Of a DNA stretch of 64,000 nt, positions 47,960-56,596 are shown piece after piece (the first letter of the stretch is position 1; each line of letters opens with the position of its first letter). The notes below the pieces were generated by a model. That model ran no database searches. It saw nothing but the letters and a program-made list of their open reading frames with translations, and was not told the DNA's origin. Location: assembly GCF_013602415.1 (NCBI RefSeq), contig NZ_WPAG02000002.1, forward strand, positions 620,001 to 684,000, written 5' to 3'. The stretch comes from Rhodococcus sp. B50 (GTDB lineage: Bacteria > Actinomycetota > Actinomycetes > Mycobacteriales > Mycobacteriaceae). The position numbers and the translations under genes were made by a program.

Positions 47960-48607
47960 TCACGCGTGCGCCATCCGCCGGCGTAGTTCCGCGGCTCCGT
48001 CGCCCTCCAATCGGGACAACCCCGCGCGACGGCCCGCGAGCAGCAACAGGATCGCGGAGATCGGTCCCCGCACCTCGGGTCCGGAGCCGGAGGACCACTC
48101 GGCATCGGTTGCGGTGAAACGGAATCCGTCGAGCGGGACGTCGGCGAAGACCCGGGCCTTTCCGGTGCCGCGGGTGGACCACAGCCGCGTGGCACCCGCT
48201 GCCGCGGCGGCGGGTGGCATCGGAAGGTCGCGCTGCAACGGTACGGCGATGTCCTGGCCGTGCACGAGCAGATCGATCATGGCCTCGAGCGGGGTGATAC
48301 CCACGTTGTGTCGCCGCGAACCGATCATTCCCCGGATGTCGGTGATCAACTCGCGCGTCGGTCGCTCGGCGCGACGCCGAGCGGACTCGCGGATGATCGT
48401 GTTCACCCCGCCGGGACGACGCAGAAACATGCGGACGAGGTCGACGACGGTGAGCTGCTGGAGCGTGAGGTGCGCGGCGACGTCGCGCACGGTCCAGCCT
48501 TCGCACAGCGACTTCCGGCGCCACTCGTCGTCGGTCAGTTGTTCCAGCAGGTCGGCGGTTCGTGCGCGCTGCTCGTCGATCGTGTTCCAGATGTCGTCGA
48601 CGTTCAT
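47960..48607 (-). CDS. Mycothiol-dependent maleylpyruvate isomerase-like (DinB fold) protein
   Basis: A 215-aa protein of the TIGR03083 / MDMPI-N group. Metal-ligand-like His residues lie in RDVAAHLTLQQL (about 51-62) and MIDLLVHGQDIAVPLQ (about 120-135), in the four-helix DinB fold. Members either use mycothiol as cofactor or are of unknown activity. ATG 48607 is the first start that keeps the fold. It is followed 16 bp downstream by the DUF488 gene on the same strand, so they may be one operon. Confidence 0.85.
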   Translation of the reverse strand: MNVDDIWNTIDEQRARTADLLEQLTDDEWRRKSLCEGWTVRDVAAHLTLQQLTVVDLVRMFLRRPGGVNTIIRESARRRAERPTRELITDIRGMIGSRRHNVGITPLEAMIDLLVHGQDIAVPLQRDLPMPPAAAAAGATRLWSTRGTGKARVFADVPLDGFRFTATDAEWSSGSGPEVRGPISAILLLLAGRRAGLSRLEGDGAAELRRRMAHA

Positions 48608-48675
48608 GGGGTCACCTGACCTGGGGTCCGCCGGACACACGGTCCGCTCATTCTAGATCGCGGATTGCTCCTCAC

Positions 48676-49551
48676 TCACGGATTCGGTGCCGGTACGGCG
48701 TCTTCCGCGGCACGGCTCACCGACTCCCATTCGAGCCAAGTGTCGATCTTCTCCCGGGTGGCGGCCACGGCCGCATCCAGGACCGCGTCGCCCAGAACGA
48801 TGCGTCGCGGAGGTCGGTCGGTATCGACGACCGCGAGGAGTGCCTGCGCGGCCAGGGCGGGGTGGCTGTCGATGCTCGTGGACGCGCTCTGCTTCTCGAT
48901 CTCGGCTCGCAGCGAGGCGTAGTCCGATCGCGGAGTGCTCACCGTCATGGTGGTGTAGAGATCGGTCCAGTAGCCGCCCGGCTCGACGATCGTGACGTCG
49001 ATGCCGAAATGCGCGGCCTCGACGGCCAAGGCTTCGCTGAGTCCTTCGAGGGCGAACTTGCTCGCGCTGTACAGCCCTGTGCCGGGTCCGCTCAGTACGC
49101 CCCCGATGCTCGAGATCTGCACGAGATGTCCGTGTCCTCGGCTCCGGAAGGCCGCCATGGCGGCTTGGCTGACCCACATCGCTCCGAAGAAGTTCGTCTC
49201 GAACTGTGCACGCGCCTGCTCCTCGGTGAACTCCTCGACGAATCCGTAGGTCATGGTGCCCGCGTTGTCGACGACGATGTCGATGCCGCCGAAATGTTCG
49301 CGGGCCCGGTCGAAAGTGGCGAATACCGCCGTGCGGTCGGTGACGTCGACCGGGAGTCGGAGGAGACGTTCCGGCTCCGGGGGGAGATCGGCCGACTCGA
49401 TCGACCGTGAGACGGCCACGACGTTGTCACCTCTCGACAACGCGGCACGGACGAACTCCCTGCCCAGGCCGCGACTCGCGCCGGTGATCAACCAGGTACG
49501 GGGACACACGCCGGGGGTGGCGGGGGACGCGATCGTCGGTTGGGTCGTCAA
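48676..49551 (-). CDS. Short-chain dehydrogenase/reductase
   Basis: A 291-aa classical SDR. The NAD(P) loop is TGASRGLGREF (about residues 23-33), with NAG at about 94-96 and the catalytic Tyr-Lys in YSASKFALEG (about 161-170) after Ser in QISSIGG. TTG 49551 follows RBS GGGAGG at a good distance. The gene is divergent from a TetR gene and the gap holds GTCTCGT-type dyads. The paired arrangement suggests the TetR protein senses the SDR substrate or product; that substrate is unknown. Confidence 0.9.
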   Translation of the reverse strand: MTTQPTIASPATPGVCPRTWLITGASRGLGREFVRAALSRGDNVVAVSRSIESADLPPEPERLLRLPVDVTDRTAVFATFDRAREHFGGIDIVVDNAGTMTYGFVEEFTEEQARAQFETNFFGAMWVSQAAMAAFRSRGHGHLVQISSIGGVLSGPGTGLYSASKFALEGLSEALAVEAAHFGIDVTIVEPGGYWTDLYTTMTVSTPRSDYASLRAEIEKQSASTSIDSHPALAAQALLAVVDTDRPPRRIVLGDAVLDAAVAATREKIDTWLEWESVSRAAEDAVPAPNP

Positions 49552-49567
49552 TGGATACCTCCCGGTT

Positions 49568-49643
49568 GAGACGAGACGGTCCGTCTCGTGTTTTCGAGAA
49601 TGACCGTTCGCGAAGCGTCTGTCAAGACGCAACGTCTCGTCTC
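49568..49643. promoter_or_regulatory. GTCTCGT-type operators between the SDR and TetR genes
   Basis: ACGAGAC-GGTCC-GTCTCGT (49571-49589) is a perfect interrupted dyad. A second half-site set, GTCTCGTCTC at 49634-49643, is the exact reverse complement of GAGACGAGAC at 49568-49577. The sites flank both promoters. Confidence 0.72.
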
Positions 49644-49662
49644 GATGAGATATCGTCGTCCC

Positions 49663-50292
49663 GTGCCCGCACGACCCGAAGCCGGAAACTCCCGGCGGAA
49701 CCCCGCCTCGCGGAAAGCGATCCTCGATGCCGCTTTCGACCTGGTCGTCGAGGTCGGCTACTCGAAACTCGGTATCGAGGCGATCGCCGCCCGAGCCGGT
49801 GTGGGGAAGCAGACGATCTATCGCTGGTGGCCGTCGAAAGGAGCTGTGCTCTTCGACGCGTATCTGGCGCGCACGCAGGGCGACGCCGGGGACGAGGCCG
49901 CGCTGCCCGACAGCGGTGATCTCCGCGCGGACCTCATCGCGGTGCTGCAGGCCACCGTGGCGGAGTTGCGTGATCCGGAGTTCGCGGTCCCGCTGCGCGC
50001 GTTGACCGTAGCGGTACTCGAAGATCCCGAACTCGCAGCGGAATACGAACACCGCCTCGACGCGCCGATGCGGGAGATGAAGAAAGCCCGACTCCGGGCC
50101 GCACAGAGTGCGGGGCAATTGCCGGAGGATCTCGATCTCGACGTCGCCGTGGACATGTTGTTCGCACCTGTCGCCCAAAAGTGGTCGGCCACCGGTGAAC
50201 CCCCGTCGGACGACTACGTGCGCACTCTGGTCGAGACCGCCCTCTCCGGCCTCACGCGCCCGTCGGACGGAATCCCGTCCGCGACCGTGTAA
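49663..50292 (+). CDS. TetR-family regulator divergent from the SDR
   Basis: A 209-aa TetR protein. The HTH (about residues 17-60) reads ASRKAILDAAFDLVVEVGY, then IAARAGVGKQTIYRWWPSKG. The C-terminal domain is helical. Earlier starts are open in frame (ATG 49645), but GTG 49663 lies 7 nt after a TATCGT hexamer and avoids placing a GTCTCGTCTC half-site inside the gene. It shares the divergent region with the SDR, so it probably represses itself and the SDR. Confidence 0.82.
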   Translation: MPARPEAGNSRRNPASRKAILDAAFDLVVEVGYSKLGIEAIAARAGVGKQTIYRWWPSKGAVLFDAYLARTQGDAGDEAALPDSGDLRADLIAVLQATVAELRDPEFAVPLRALTVAVLEDPELAAEYEHRLDAPMREMKKARLRAAQSAGQLPEDLDLDVAVDMLFAPVAQKWSATGEPPSDDYVRTLVETALSGLTRPSDGIPSATV

Positions 50293-50354
50293 CGCACGAG
50301 TCCTCTTGTTCGACGTACCCGTCGGAATCACATGACGATCTGGGGAGGGACAGC

Positions 50355-50495
50355 ATGGGTTCGGTCGACGTTCTGGAATGGATCCGCGAAGGCTATCTGG
50401 CGGGCGATCCGCTGCGCTCGGCGCTGTTCGTCGGGTCGGCCTTCCTGACGATGCCGCTGCAGTTGCTCGAGGTCATCATGGGTCGGCCTTTCTGA
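50355..50495 (+). CDS. Very small hydrophobic protein, 46 aa
   Basis: A 46-aa ORF with a strong RBS (GGGGAGGGA, 5 nt before ATG 50355). It has one likely membrane segment (about residues 23-42, ALFVGSAFLTMPLQLLEVIM). It has no recognised family. It lies 62 bp after the TetR gene on the same strand and may be co-transcribed. It ends inside the left arm of a small hairpin shared with the convergent nrtR. The length is below usual gene-calling cut-offs. Confidence 0.52.
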   Translation: MGSVDVLEWIREGYLAGDPLRSALFVGSAFLTMPLQLLEVIMGRPF

Positions 50496-50510
50496 CCTCT
50501 TCCGAGAGGT
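50495..50510. terminator. Short hairpin between the 46-aa ORF and nrtR
   Basis: ACCTCT-TCCG-AGAGGT, a 6-bp stem with a 4-nt loop, starts at the last base of the small ORF and ends next to the nrtR stop. It could terminate both convergent genes; the stem is short. Confidence 0.45.
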
Positions 50511-51221
50511 TCACACCGGTGGTCGCAGGGCGGCGAATTCGTCCGTCACGCGCAGCCGGGAGTCGGTGAAACGGTAGAGCGCCGGGGGTCGGCCTCCCGT
50601 CTTACCCGAGGGTGCGGTGTTGCCGGTGCGGGTGAGCACGTTCCGACGCGCCAGCACGCGTTGAAGATTGGTGGCATCCACCTCGTAACCGAGTGCAGCA
50701 CAGTAGATGTCGCGAAGAGTCGACATGGAGAACTCCGCCGGTGCGAGACCGAACGCGATGTTCGTGTACGACAGCTTCGCGGCCAGGCGCGCATGGGCGT
50801 TCGCCACCATCACCCCGTGGTCGAAGGACATCTCGGGAAGGTTCGACACCGGGTGCCAGGCCGTGTCGGACGGCAGCTGGGGATCCGAAGTGAGCGGGAT
50901 CAGGCCGAGATAGGTCGACGCGATGGTGCGTGGGCCCGGCACTCGATTCGGGTCGGAGAAGACCGACAGCTGCTCGAGATGCGCGACCTTGCGGACGTCG
51001 ACCTTCTCCGCCAACTGGCGTCGGGCCGACGTCGTGAGGTCCTCGTCGTTGCGTAGTTGCCCACCGGGGAGCGACCACGTGCCGACCTGCGGATCGAGCG
51101 CCCGCTGCCACAGCAACACCCCGAGTTCGGGCTCGTCGCCGAGGGTTCCCGAGGCGTCCGGGAAGCGACGAACCTGGAACACGGCGATGAGCACTTCGTG
51201 ACGGGTGTTACCATGTGTCAT
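50511..51221 (-). CDS. nrtR: NrtR-type Nudix/winged-helix regulator of NAD synthesis
   Basis: A 236-aa protein with a Nudix domain followed by a winged-helix DNA-binding domain (about residues 150-235, ending RVTDEFAALRPP). The Nudix box GGQLRNDEDLTTSARRQLAEKV is degenerate, read in two parts: the motif REUXEE is RQLAEK, so two catalytic positions are changed and hydrolysis is unlikely. The gene is divergent from nadABC, with a 23-bp dyad between. NrtR proteins sense ADP-ribose or NAD-related ligands and repress NAD genes. It sits in the Rv1593c position. Confidence 0.9.
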   Translation of the reverse strand: MTHGNTRHEVLIAVFQVRRFPDASGTLGDEPELGVLLWQRALDPQVGTWSLPGGQLRNDEDLTTSARRQLAEKVDVRKVAHLEQLSVFSDPNRVPGPRTIASTYLGLIPLTSDPQLPSDTAWHPVSNLPEMSFDHGVMVANAHARLAAKLSYTNIAFGLAPAEFSMSTLRDIYCAALGYEVDATNLQRVLARRNVLTRTGNTAPSGKTGGRPPALYRFTDSRLRVTDEFAALRPPV

Positions 51222-51244
51222 GTTTTCGATCCTAAGTCGAAAAC
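51222..51244. promoter_or_regulatory. Putative NrtR operator
   Basis: GTTTTCGA-TCCTAAG-TCGAAAAC has perfect 8-bp arms around a 7-bp spacer. It starts one base upstream of the nrtR ATG and lies 60 bp before nadA. It is the only strong dyad in the gap. Confidence 0.82.
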
Positions 51245-51303
51245 CTCGAACACGGAAATTCCGGTACAACCCGCCGGGATGACACCCTCGAAGGAGCAAG
51301 GCC

Positions 51304-52335
51304 ATGACCACGACCGAGTGGGCGGGAGCCTCCACCATCGTCGACGGCCCCGGCGGCTACACGGGCGTCGAGGCGACGCCGGAGTGGGCCGAGGAGGTCC
51401 GTCGGTTGGCCCGTGAGCGCAACGCCACGCTGCTCGCGCACAACTACCAGCTTCCCGCGATCCAGGACGTCGCCGATCACGTCGGCGACTCGCTCGCGCT
51501 CTCGCGCATCGCCGCCGAAGCCGAGGAGGACACCATCGTCTTCTGCGGCGTGCACTTCATGGCCGAGACCGCGAAGATCCTCAGCCCGAACAAGACGGTG
51601 CTCATCCCCGACGAGCGCGCCGGCTGCTCGCTCGCCGACTCGATCACGGCCGACCAGCTGCGCGAATGGAAGGCCGACCACCCCGACGCCGTGGTGGTCT
51701 CGTACGTCAACACCACCGCCGAGGTCAAAGGCCTGACCGACATCTGCTGCACCTCGTCGAACGCCGTCGACGTCGTCGCGTCCATCGACCCCGACCGCGA
51801 GGTGCTGTTCCTGCCCGACCAGTTCCTCGGCGCCCACGTCAAGCGCGTCACCGGTCGCGAGAACATGCACATCTGGGCCGGGGAGTGCCACGTGCACGCC
51901 GGCATCAACGGTGACGAACTCGCCGCCCAGGCCAAGGCGCACCCCGACGCCGATCTGTTCGTCCACCCCGAGTGCGGCTGCGCCACCTCGGCGCTCTACC
52001 TCGCCGGAGAGGGCTTCGTGCCCGACGACAAGGTCAAGATCCTGTCCACCGGCGGCATGATCGACGCCGCCCGCGCGACGGGCGCGAAGCAGGTCCTCGT
52101 CGCCACCGAAGTCGGCATGCTGCACCAGCTCCGCAAGGCCGCGCCCGGCATCGACTTCCAGGCCGTCAACGACCGCGCGTCGTGCCCCTACATGAAGATG
52201 ATCACCCCCGCGGCCCTGCTCCGCTGCCTGCAGGAGGGACGCGACGAGGTCCACGTCGCAGCCGACGTGGCCGAGCGGGCCCGCCTGTCGGTGCAGCGCA
52301 TGATCGCCATCGGCAACCCGGGCAGCGGCGAGTGA
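51304..52335 (+). CDS. nadA: Quinolinate synthase
   Basis: 4Fe-4S enzyme that condenses iminoaspartate with dihydroxyacetone phosphate. The 343-aa protein has the family segments [21 protein letters not shown] (about 39-58, in part), [14 protein letters not shown] (about 80-93), a CCTSSNAV (about 149-156) and HPECGC (about 221-226) that supply cluster Cys residues. ATG 51304 follows AAGGAGCAAGGCC. The stop overlaps the nadB GTG (GTGA). It is the first gene of nadABC and is probably repressed by NrtR. Confidence 0.96.
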   Translation: MTTTEWAGASTIVDGPGGYTGVEATPEWAEEVRRLARERNATLLAHNYQLPAIQDVADHVGDSLALSRIAAEAEEDTIVFCGVHFMAETAKILSPNKTVLIPDERAGCSLADSITADQLREWKADHPDAVVVSYVNTTAEVKGLTDICCTSSNAVDVVASIDPDREVLFLPDQFLGAHVKRVTGRENMHIWAGECHVHAGINGDELAAQAKAHPDADLFVHPECGCATSALYLAGEGFVPDDKVKILSTGGMIDAARATGAKQVLVATEVGMLHQLRKAAPGIDFQAVNDRASCPYMKMITPAALLRCLQEGRDEVHVAADVAERARLSVQRMIAIGNPGSGE

Positions 52336-53927
52336 CCACCCCCATCACGGTCGCGTGGGAGGACCACGCCGACCTGGTGGTCGTCGGGGGCGGCGTCGCC
52401 GGTCTCACGGCCGCGCGCGCCGCCTCCCGGCGCGGCGCCCGTGTGCTCACGGTGAGCAAGGGTGGTCCCACCGACACGGCCACCCAGTACGCCCAGGGGG
52501 GTATCGCCGTGGTGGCACCGGTGGGCGACAGCGTCGACGCCCACGTCGCCGACACCCTCGCCGCGGGCGGGGGACTGTGCGACGAGGACGCGGTGCGCTC
52601 GATCGTCACTGCCGGTCCCGACGCCGTCACCGCCCTGCGCGATCTCGGCGCGGTGTTCGACACCGCCGGAGACGGCGACATCGCCCGCACCCGCGAGGGC
52701 GGGCACAGCACCCGCCGCATCATCCATGCCGGTGGCGACGCGACCGGCGCCGAGGTGCAGCGCGCCTTGGGCGCGGCGGCACAGCGCGCCCTCGGCGCGG
52801 CGGGCCTGCCCGTCCTGTTCGGAGCCGCTGCCGCTCGTGTCCTCACCGACGCGCGGGGCGTCACCGGACTGCTCGTCCTCGACGAGCGCGGGTTCGGCGT
52901 CGTCCACACCCCGGCCGTGTTGCTCGCCACCGGCGGTGTCGGTCAGCTGTACGCGTGCAGCACGAATCCGCCCGGTGCCACCGCCGACGGCATCGCGCTG
53001 GCCCTGACCGCCGGCGCCGGCGTCGCCGACCTCGAGTTCGTCCAGTTCCACCCGACTGTGCTGTTCGCAGAAGGGGGCACCGGACGGCGGCCGCTCATCA
53101 GCGAAGCGGTGCGCGGCGAGGGGGCACGCCTGGTCGACTCCCGCGGTCGCTCGATCACCGAGGGCGTGCACCCGCTCGGCGACCTTGCGCCCCGCGACGT
53201 CGTCTCGCGGGCCATCGCCGAGCGTCTCACCGCGCTCGGCGAGGACCACGTCTACCTCGACGCTCGTCACCTCGGCGGATTCGTCGGCCGCTTCCCGACG
53301 ATCACGGCGATGTGCGCCGAGGCCGGCCTCGATCCCGCCCGGGATCTGCTGCCCGTCGCTCCCGCCGCGCACTATTCGTGCGGGGGTGTCGTCACCGACG
53401 TGCACGGCCGCACCCGAATCCCAGGCCTGTACGCTGCCGGCGAAGTGGCTCGCACCGGCCTGCACGGCGCGAACCGGCTCGCCTCCAACAGTCTTCTCGA
53501 AGGGCTCGTGCTCGGGGAGCGGGCGGGAGCGGCTGCGGCGCTCGAGAGGGCCGGGTTGCGCCCCGAGCCCACCGGGATTCCCGGTGTGGTCTCGGCCGTC
53601 TGCGATCGCGCGAGTCTGCACTATCTCATGACCCGGCACGCGCTGGTCGTGCGCGACGCCGACGGGCTGGCCGCTGCCGCAGCCGAACTCGACGACGCGA
53701 GCGTCACCACACCGTGTGCCGACGCGGATCGGCTCGAGGACGCCGCGCTCACCGTCACCGCGCGGGCCCTGCTGCTCGCGGCGCAGCGCCGCACCGAATC
53801 GCGGGGATGTCACACCCGCAGCGACCATCGGGACACCGACCCTGCGCAGGCCCGCAGCCTCGAACTACGCCTCGACGACGACGGCGAGTTGTCCTTCACC
53901 ACACCGGAATTGACAGGAGTCAACTGA
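52332..53927 (+). CDS. nadB: L-aspartate oxidase
   Basis: FAD enzyme that oxidises aspartate to iminoaspartate for NadA. The 531-aa protein has [13 protein letters not shown] (about residues 16-28), the substrate loop [11 protein letters not shown] (about 51-61), FVQFHPT (about 235-241), [18 protein letters not shown] (about 378-395) and the C-terminal helical domain with [13 protein letters not shown] 52332 overlaps the nadA stop. Members resemble SdhA/FrdA; position between nadA and nadC settles the call. Confidence 0.95.
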   Translation: MTTPITVAWEDHADLVVVGGGVAGLTAARAASRRGARVLTVSKGGPTDTATQYAQGGIAVVAPVGDSVDAHVADTLAAGGGLCDEDAVRSIVTAGPDAVTALRDLGAVFDTAGDGDIARTREGGHSTRRIIHAGGDATGAEVQRALGAAAQRALGAAGLPVLFGAAAARVLTDARGVTGLLVLDERGFGVVHTPAVLLATGGVGQLYACSTNPPGATADGIALALTAGAGVADLEFVQFHPTVLFAEGGTGRRPLISEAVRGEGARLVDSRGRSITEGVHPLGDLAPRDVVSRAIAERLTALGEDHVYLDARHLGGFVGRFPTITAMCAEAGLDPARDLLPVAPAAHYSCGGVVTDVHGRTRIPGLYAAGEVARTGLHGANRLASNSLLEGLVLGERAGAAAALERAGLRPEPTGIPGVVSAVCDRASLHYLMTRHALVVRDADGLAAAAAELDDASVTTPCADADRLEDAALTVTARALLLAAQRRTESRGCHTRSDHRDTDPAQARSLELRLDDDGELSFTTPELTGVN

Positions 53928-53928
53928 G

Positions 53929-54795
53929 ATGACCACCGTGCTGCCCGACGGACTCGACCTCGCCGAGACCCGCGAGCTGGTCCGGAAGGCGCTCGACGAG
54001 GACCTGCGCTATGGGCCGGACGTCACCACCGACGCCACCGTGCCCGCCGACGCCGTCGCCACCGCCTCGGTGGTCGCGCGGCAGGCCGGCACCGTCGCCG
54101 GTCTCGACGTCGGTCTGCTCGTCCTCGACGAGGTCATCGGTGCCGATCACTATCGCGTGCTCGACCGGAGGACCGATGGGGAGCGTGTGCTGCCGGGCGA
54201 CGCCGTCCTGACCGTCGAGGCGCCGACCCGCGGTCTGCTCACCGCCGAGCGCACGATGCTCAACCTCTTGTGTCACCTGTCGGGGATCGCGACGGCCACC
54301 TCGCACTGGGTCGATGCGGTGACGGGCACCGAGGCGAAGATCCGCGACAGCCGCAAGACCCTGCCGGGAATGCGCGCACTGCAAAAGTACGCGGTGCGGA
54401 TGGGTGGCGGCGTCAACCACCGCATGGGACTCGGCGACGAGGCACTGATCAAGGACAACCACGTCGCCGCGGCGGGCTCGGTGGTCGCCGCACTGCGCGC
54501 CGTCCGGGAACACGCCCCCGATATCGCGTGCGAGGTGGAGGTCGACACCCTCGAGCAGTTCGACGAGGTGCTCGCCGAGAACGTCGAGTTGATCCTGCTC
54601 GACAACTTCCCGCTGTGGCAGACGCAGATCGCGGTGCAGCGGCGCAACACCCATGCGCCGCAGACGCGACTCGAATCCTCCGGTGGCCTGTCCCTCGACG
54701 TCGCCGCCGATTACGCGCGCACGGGCGTCGACTACCTCGCGGTGGGTGCGCTGACCCACTCGGTGACCGTGTTGGACTTCGGCCTCGACATGTGA
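53929..54795 (+). CDS. nadC: Nicotinate-nucleotide pyrophosphorylase (quinolinate phosphoribosyltransferase)
   Basis: Forms nicotinate mononucleotide from quinolinate and PRPP. The 288-aa protein has the signature DSRKTLPGMRALQKYAVRMG (about residues 141-160), then GLGDEALIKDNH (about 167-178), and the phosphate-binding LESSGGLSLD (about 246-255). ATG 53929 lies one base after the nadB stop. A pair of hairpins follows in the 277-bp gap to the next gene. Confidence 0.96.
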   Translation: MTTVLPDGLDLAETRELVRKALDEDLRYGPDVTTDATVPADAVATASVVARQAGTVAGLDVGLLVLDEVIGADHYRVLDRRTDGERVLPGDAVLTVEAPTRGLLTAERTMLNLLCHLSGIATATSHWVDAVTGTEAKIRDSRKTLPGMRALQKYAVRMGGGVNHRMGLGDEALIKDNHVAAAGSVVAALRAVREHAPDIACEVEVDTLEQFDEVLAENVELILLDNFPLWQTQIAVQRRNTHAPQTRLESSGGLSLDVAADYARTGVDYLAVGALTHSVTVLDFGLDM

Positions 54796-54867
54796 CGTGT
54801 CGACTCGATGTCGTCTGTCTCCGTGGCTCCGGTACATCGAAGGCAGGCCGGTCCATCGGCCGTGGAA

Positions 54868-54950
54868 CGAGTAGCGGGCTACTCGAATCACACCTCACGA
54901 GACCTGCTCGACAGGTAGGGCGGTAACGGTAGACGCACCTGTCGGAGCAG
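54868..54950. repeat. Two hairpins in the nadC-WS/DGAT gap
   Basis: The first is a perfect 8-bp stem with 2-nt loop, CGAGTAGC-GG-GCTACTCG (54868-54885). The second has arms CTGCTCGACAGGT (54904-54916) and ACCTGTCGGAGCAG (54937-54950), 13 bp with one bulged G, around a 20-nt loop. No T-run follows. They could form a terminator or a structured leader for the next gene. The 277-bp gap holds nothing else that I recognise. Confidence 0.5.
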
Positions 54951-55072
54951 ACGGTCCCCGCACGTGCGATTTCTGGGGTAGAACTGACAGCACATCGACG
55001 TGCCGGGACCGGTCACGTAGGGGCGGGGCTCCGGTTGTCGCCGGTGCCGGGTGGGGGAGGAAGTGGGGCACG

Positions 55073-56527
55073 ATGCGGCTACCGATGTCACCGACCGACT
55101 CGATGTTCCTGCTGGGCGAGTCACGCGATCATCCGATGCATGTCGGCGGTCTTCTGCTGTTCCAGCCGGCGGAAGGCAAGGATGCGAGCGACCTGCGGTC
55201 GATGTTCGCCGAGGCGCTCGCCCGTGAGGAACCCGCCGGGCCGTTGTGGTGCAAGCGACCCACTCGCTCGCTGTTCACCCTCGGTCAGTGGGCGTGGGAG
55301 GACGACCCGCGCTTCTCGATCGACTACCACGTGCGGTTCAATGCGCTGCCGTCCCCGGGCACGATGGACGATCTGTGGGAACTCGTCTCCCGCCTGCACG
55401 CGTCGCTGCTGGACCGCACCCGCCCACTGTGGGAGATGCACCTGATCGAAGGGCTCGCCGACGGTCGCTACGCCCTCTACGTGAAGATCCACCACGCGCT
55501 CGCCGACGGGGTGGGGGCGATGCGGCTGCTGCGCCGCGCGCTCAGCACCGACCCGGACCGCACCGACATGCCGGCGCCGTGGGCGGTCGCCGACGCCCAG
55601 GCGACGAGCCGCTCGGCGGTGGGCACCGCGATCGGGTTCCCCGGTGCCGTCGTCCGTGCGGCGACCGGCGTGGTGAACGACGCGGTGAATGTGGTGTCCG
55701 AGGCGGTGGCCCTGGTCCCGGCCCTCGTCGGTACCGTCGACCGGGCACTGCACAATCGCGGCGGGTCGCTGTCGCTGGGCGCTCCGAACACCATCCTCAA
55801 CCGTCAGATCTCCGGATCGCGCAGGTTCGCGGCCCGGTCGTGGCCGCTCGAACGACTGCGCATGGTGGCCAAGGCTGCCGACGCGACACTCAACGACGTC
55901 GTCCTCGAACTGTCGGGTGGGGCTCTACGGGCGTTCCTCACCGAACACGATGCGCTGCCGGACGATTCGCTGGTCGCCATGGTTCCGGTGTCGTTGCGTC
56001 AGAGCACGAACTCGTCGGGCAACGAGATCGGTATCCTGATGTGCACGCTCGGAACGCAGTGCGCCGATCCGGTGGAACGACTTGCGCGCGTGCGCGGTTC
56101 GATGATCGAGGGCAAGCATGCGATGAATTCGATGTCGAAGCTCGGTCGTCTCGCGACGAGCGCGGTGGGCGTGGCACCCCTCGCGGTGGGGGTGCTCACC
56201 GGCAACCGGGCGCTCCCGCGGCCGCCGTTCAACGTGATCGTCTCGAACGTGCCGGGTCCCGATGCACCGCTGTACTGGAACGGTGCGCGCGTCGACGCGT
56301 TGTATCCGCTGTCGGTGCCTGTCGACGGGCAGGCGCTGAACATCACGTGCACGAGTACCGACGACGAGATCGCCTTCGGGCTCACGGCGTGCGGCCGTAC
56401 GGTGCCGGACCTCACTCGGCTGCTCGATCGTTTCGACGACGAACTCGGGGCTCTGGAATCCGCTCTCGGGGTCCGAGTGGAGGTCGACGACGAGGTGAGT
56501 GGGGAGACCGACGCCGGACACGGCTGA
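55073..56527 (+). CDS. Wax ester synthase/diacylglycerol acyltransferase (WS/DGAT)
   Basis: Makes wax esters and triacylglycerol from acyl-CoA. The 484-aa protein has the catalytic HHALADG (about residues 140-146) with upstream PLWEMHLIEGL, and the second conserved region NVIVSNVPGPDAPLYWNGA (about 386-404). Rhodococci carry many such genes, which support large oil stores. ATG 55073 has RBS GGGGGAGGAAG. It is not in the neighbouring nad operon but lies near the PHA genes, so storage of both lipid types is encoded here. Confidence 0.93.
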   Translation: MRLPMSPTDSMFLLGESRDHPMHVGGLLLFQPAEGKDASDLRSMFAEALAREEPAGPLWCKRPTRSLFTLGQWAWEDDPRFSIDYHVRFNALPSPGTMDDLWELVSRLHASLLDRTRPLWEMHLIEGLADGRYALYVKIHHALADGVGAMRLLRRALSTDPDRTDMPAPWAVADAQATSRSAVGTAIGFPGAVVRAATGVVNDAVNVVSEAVALVPALVGTVDRALHNRGGSLSLGAPNTILNRQISGSRRFAARSWPLERLRMVAKAADATLNDVVLELSGGALRAFLTEHDALPDDSLVAMVPVSLRQSTNSSGNEIGILMCTLGTQCADPVERLARVRGSMIEGKHAMNSMSKLGRLATSAVGVAPLAVGVLTGNRALPRPPFNVIVSNVPGPDAPLYWNGARVDALYPLSVPVDGQALNITCTSTDDEIAFGLTACGRTVPDLTRLLDRFDDELGALESALGVRVEVDDEVSGETDAGHG

Positions 56528-56547
56528 CCTGTTCCACGACACGACGA

Positions 56548-56581
56548 AGGGCCGGCCGGGACGAGCGTCCCGGCCGGCCCT
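56548..56581. terminator. Bidirectional terminator between WS/DGAT and MFS genes
   Basis: A perfect 15-bp stem (56548-56562 with 56567-56581) and a GAGC loop. The arms are almost all G/C. It lies between convergent genes. Confidence 0.85.
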
Positions 56582-56596
56582 GCTCCGGGCGGACGA

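Noticed and set aside
49588..49662. Longer N-terminus for the TetR gene starting before the GTCTCGTCTC half-site
   Set aside because: It would place an operator half-site inside the gene and has no RBS; the extra residues do not resemble a TetR N-terminus.
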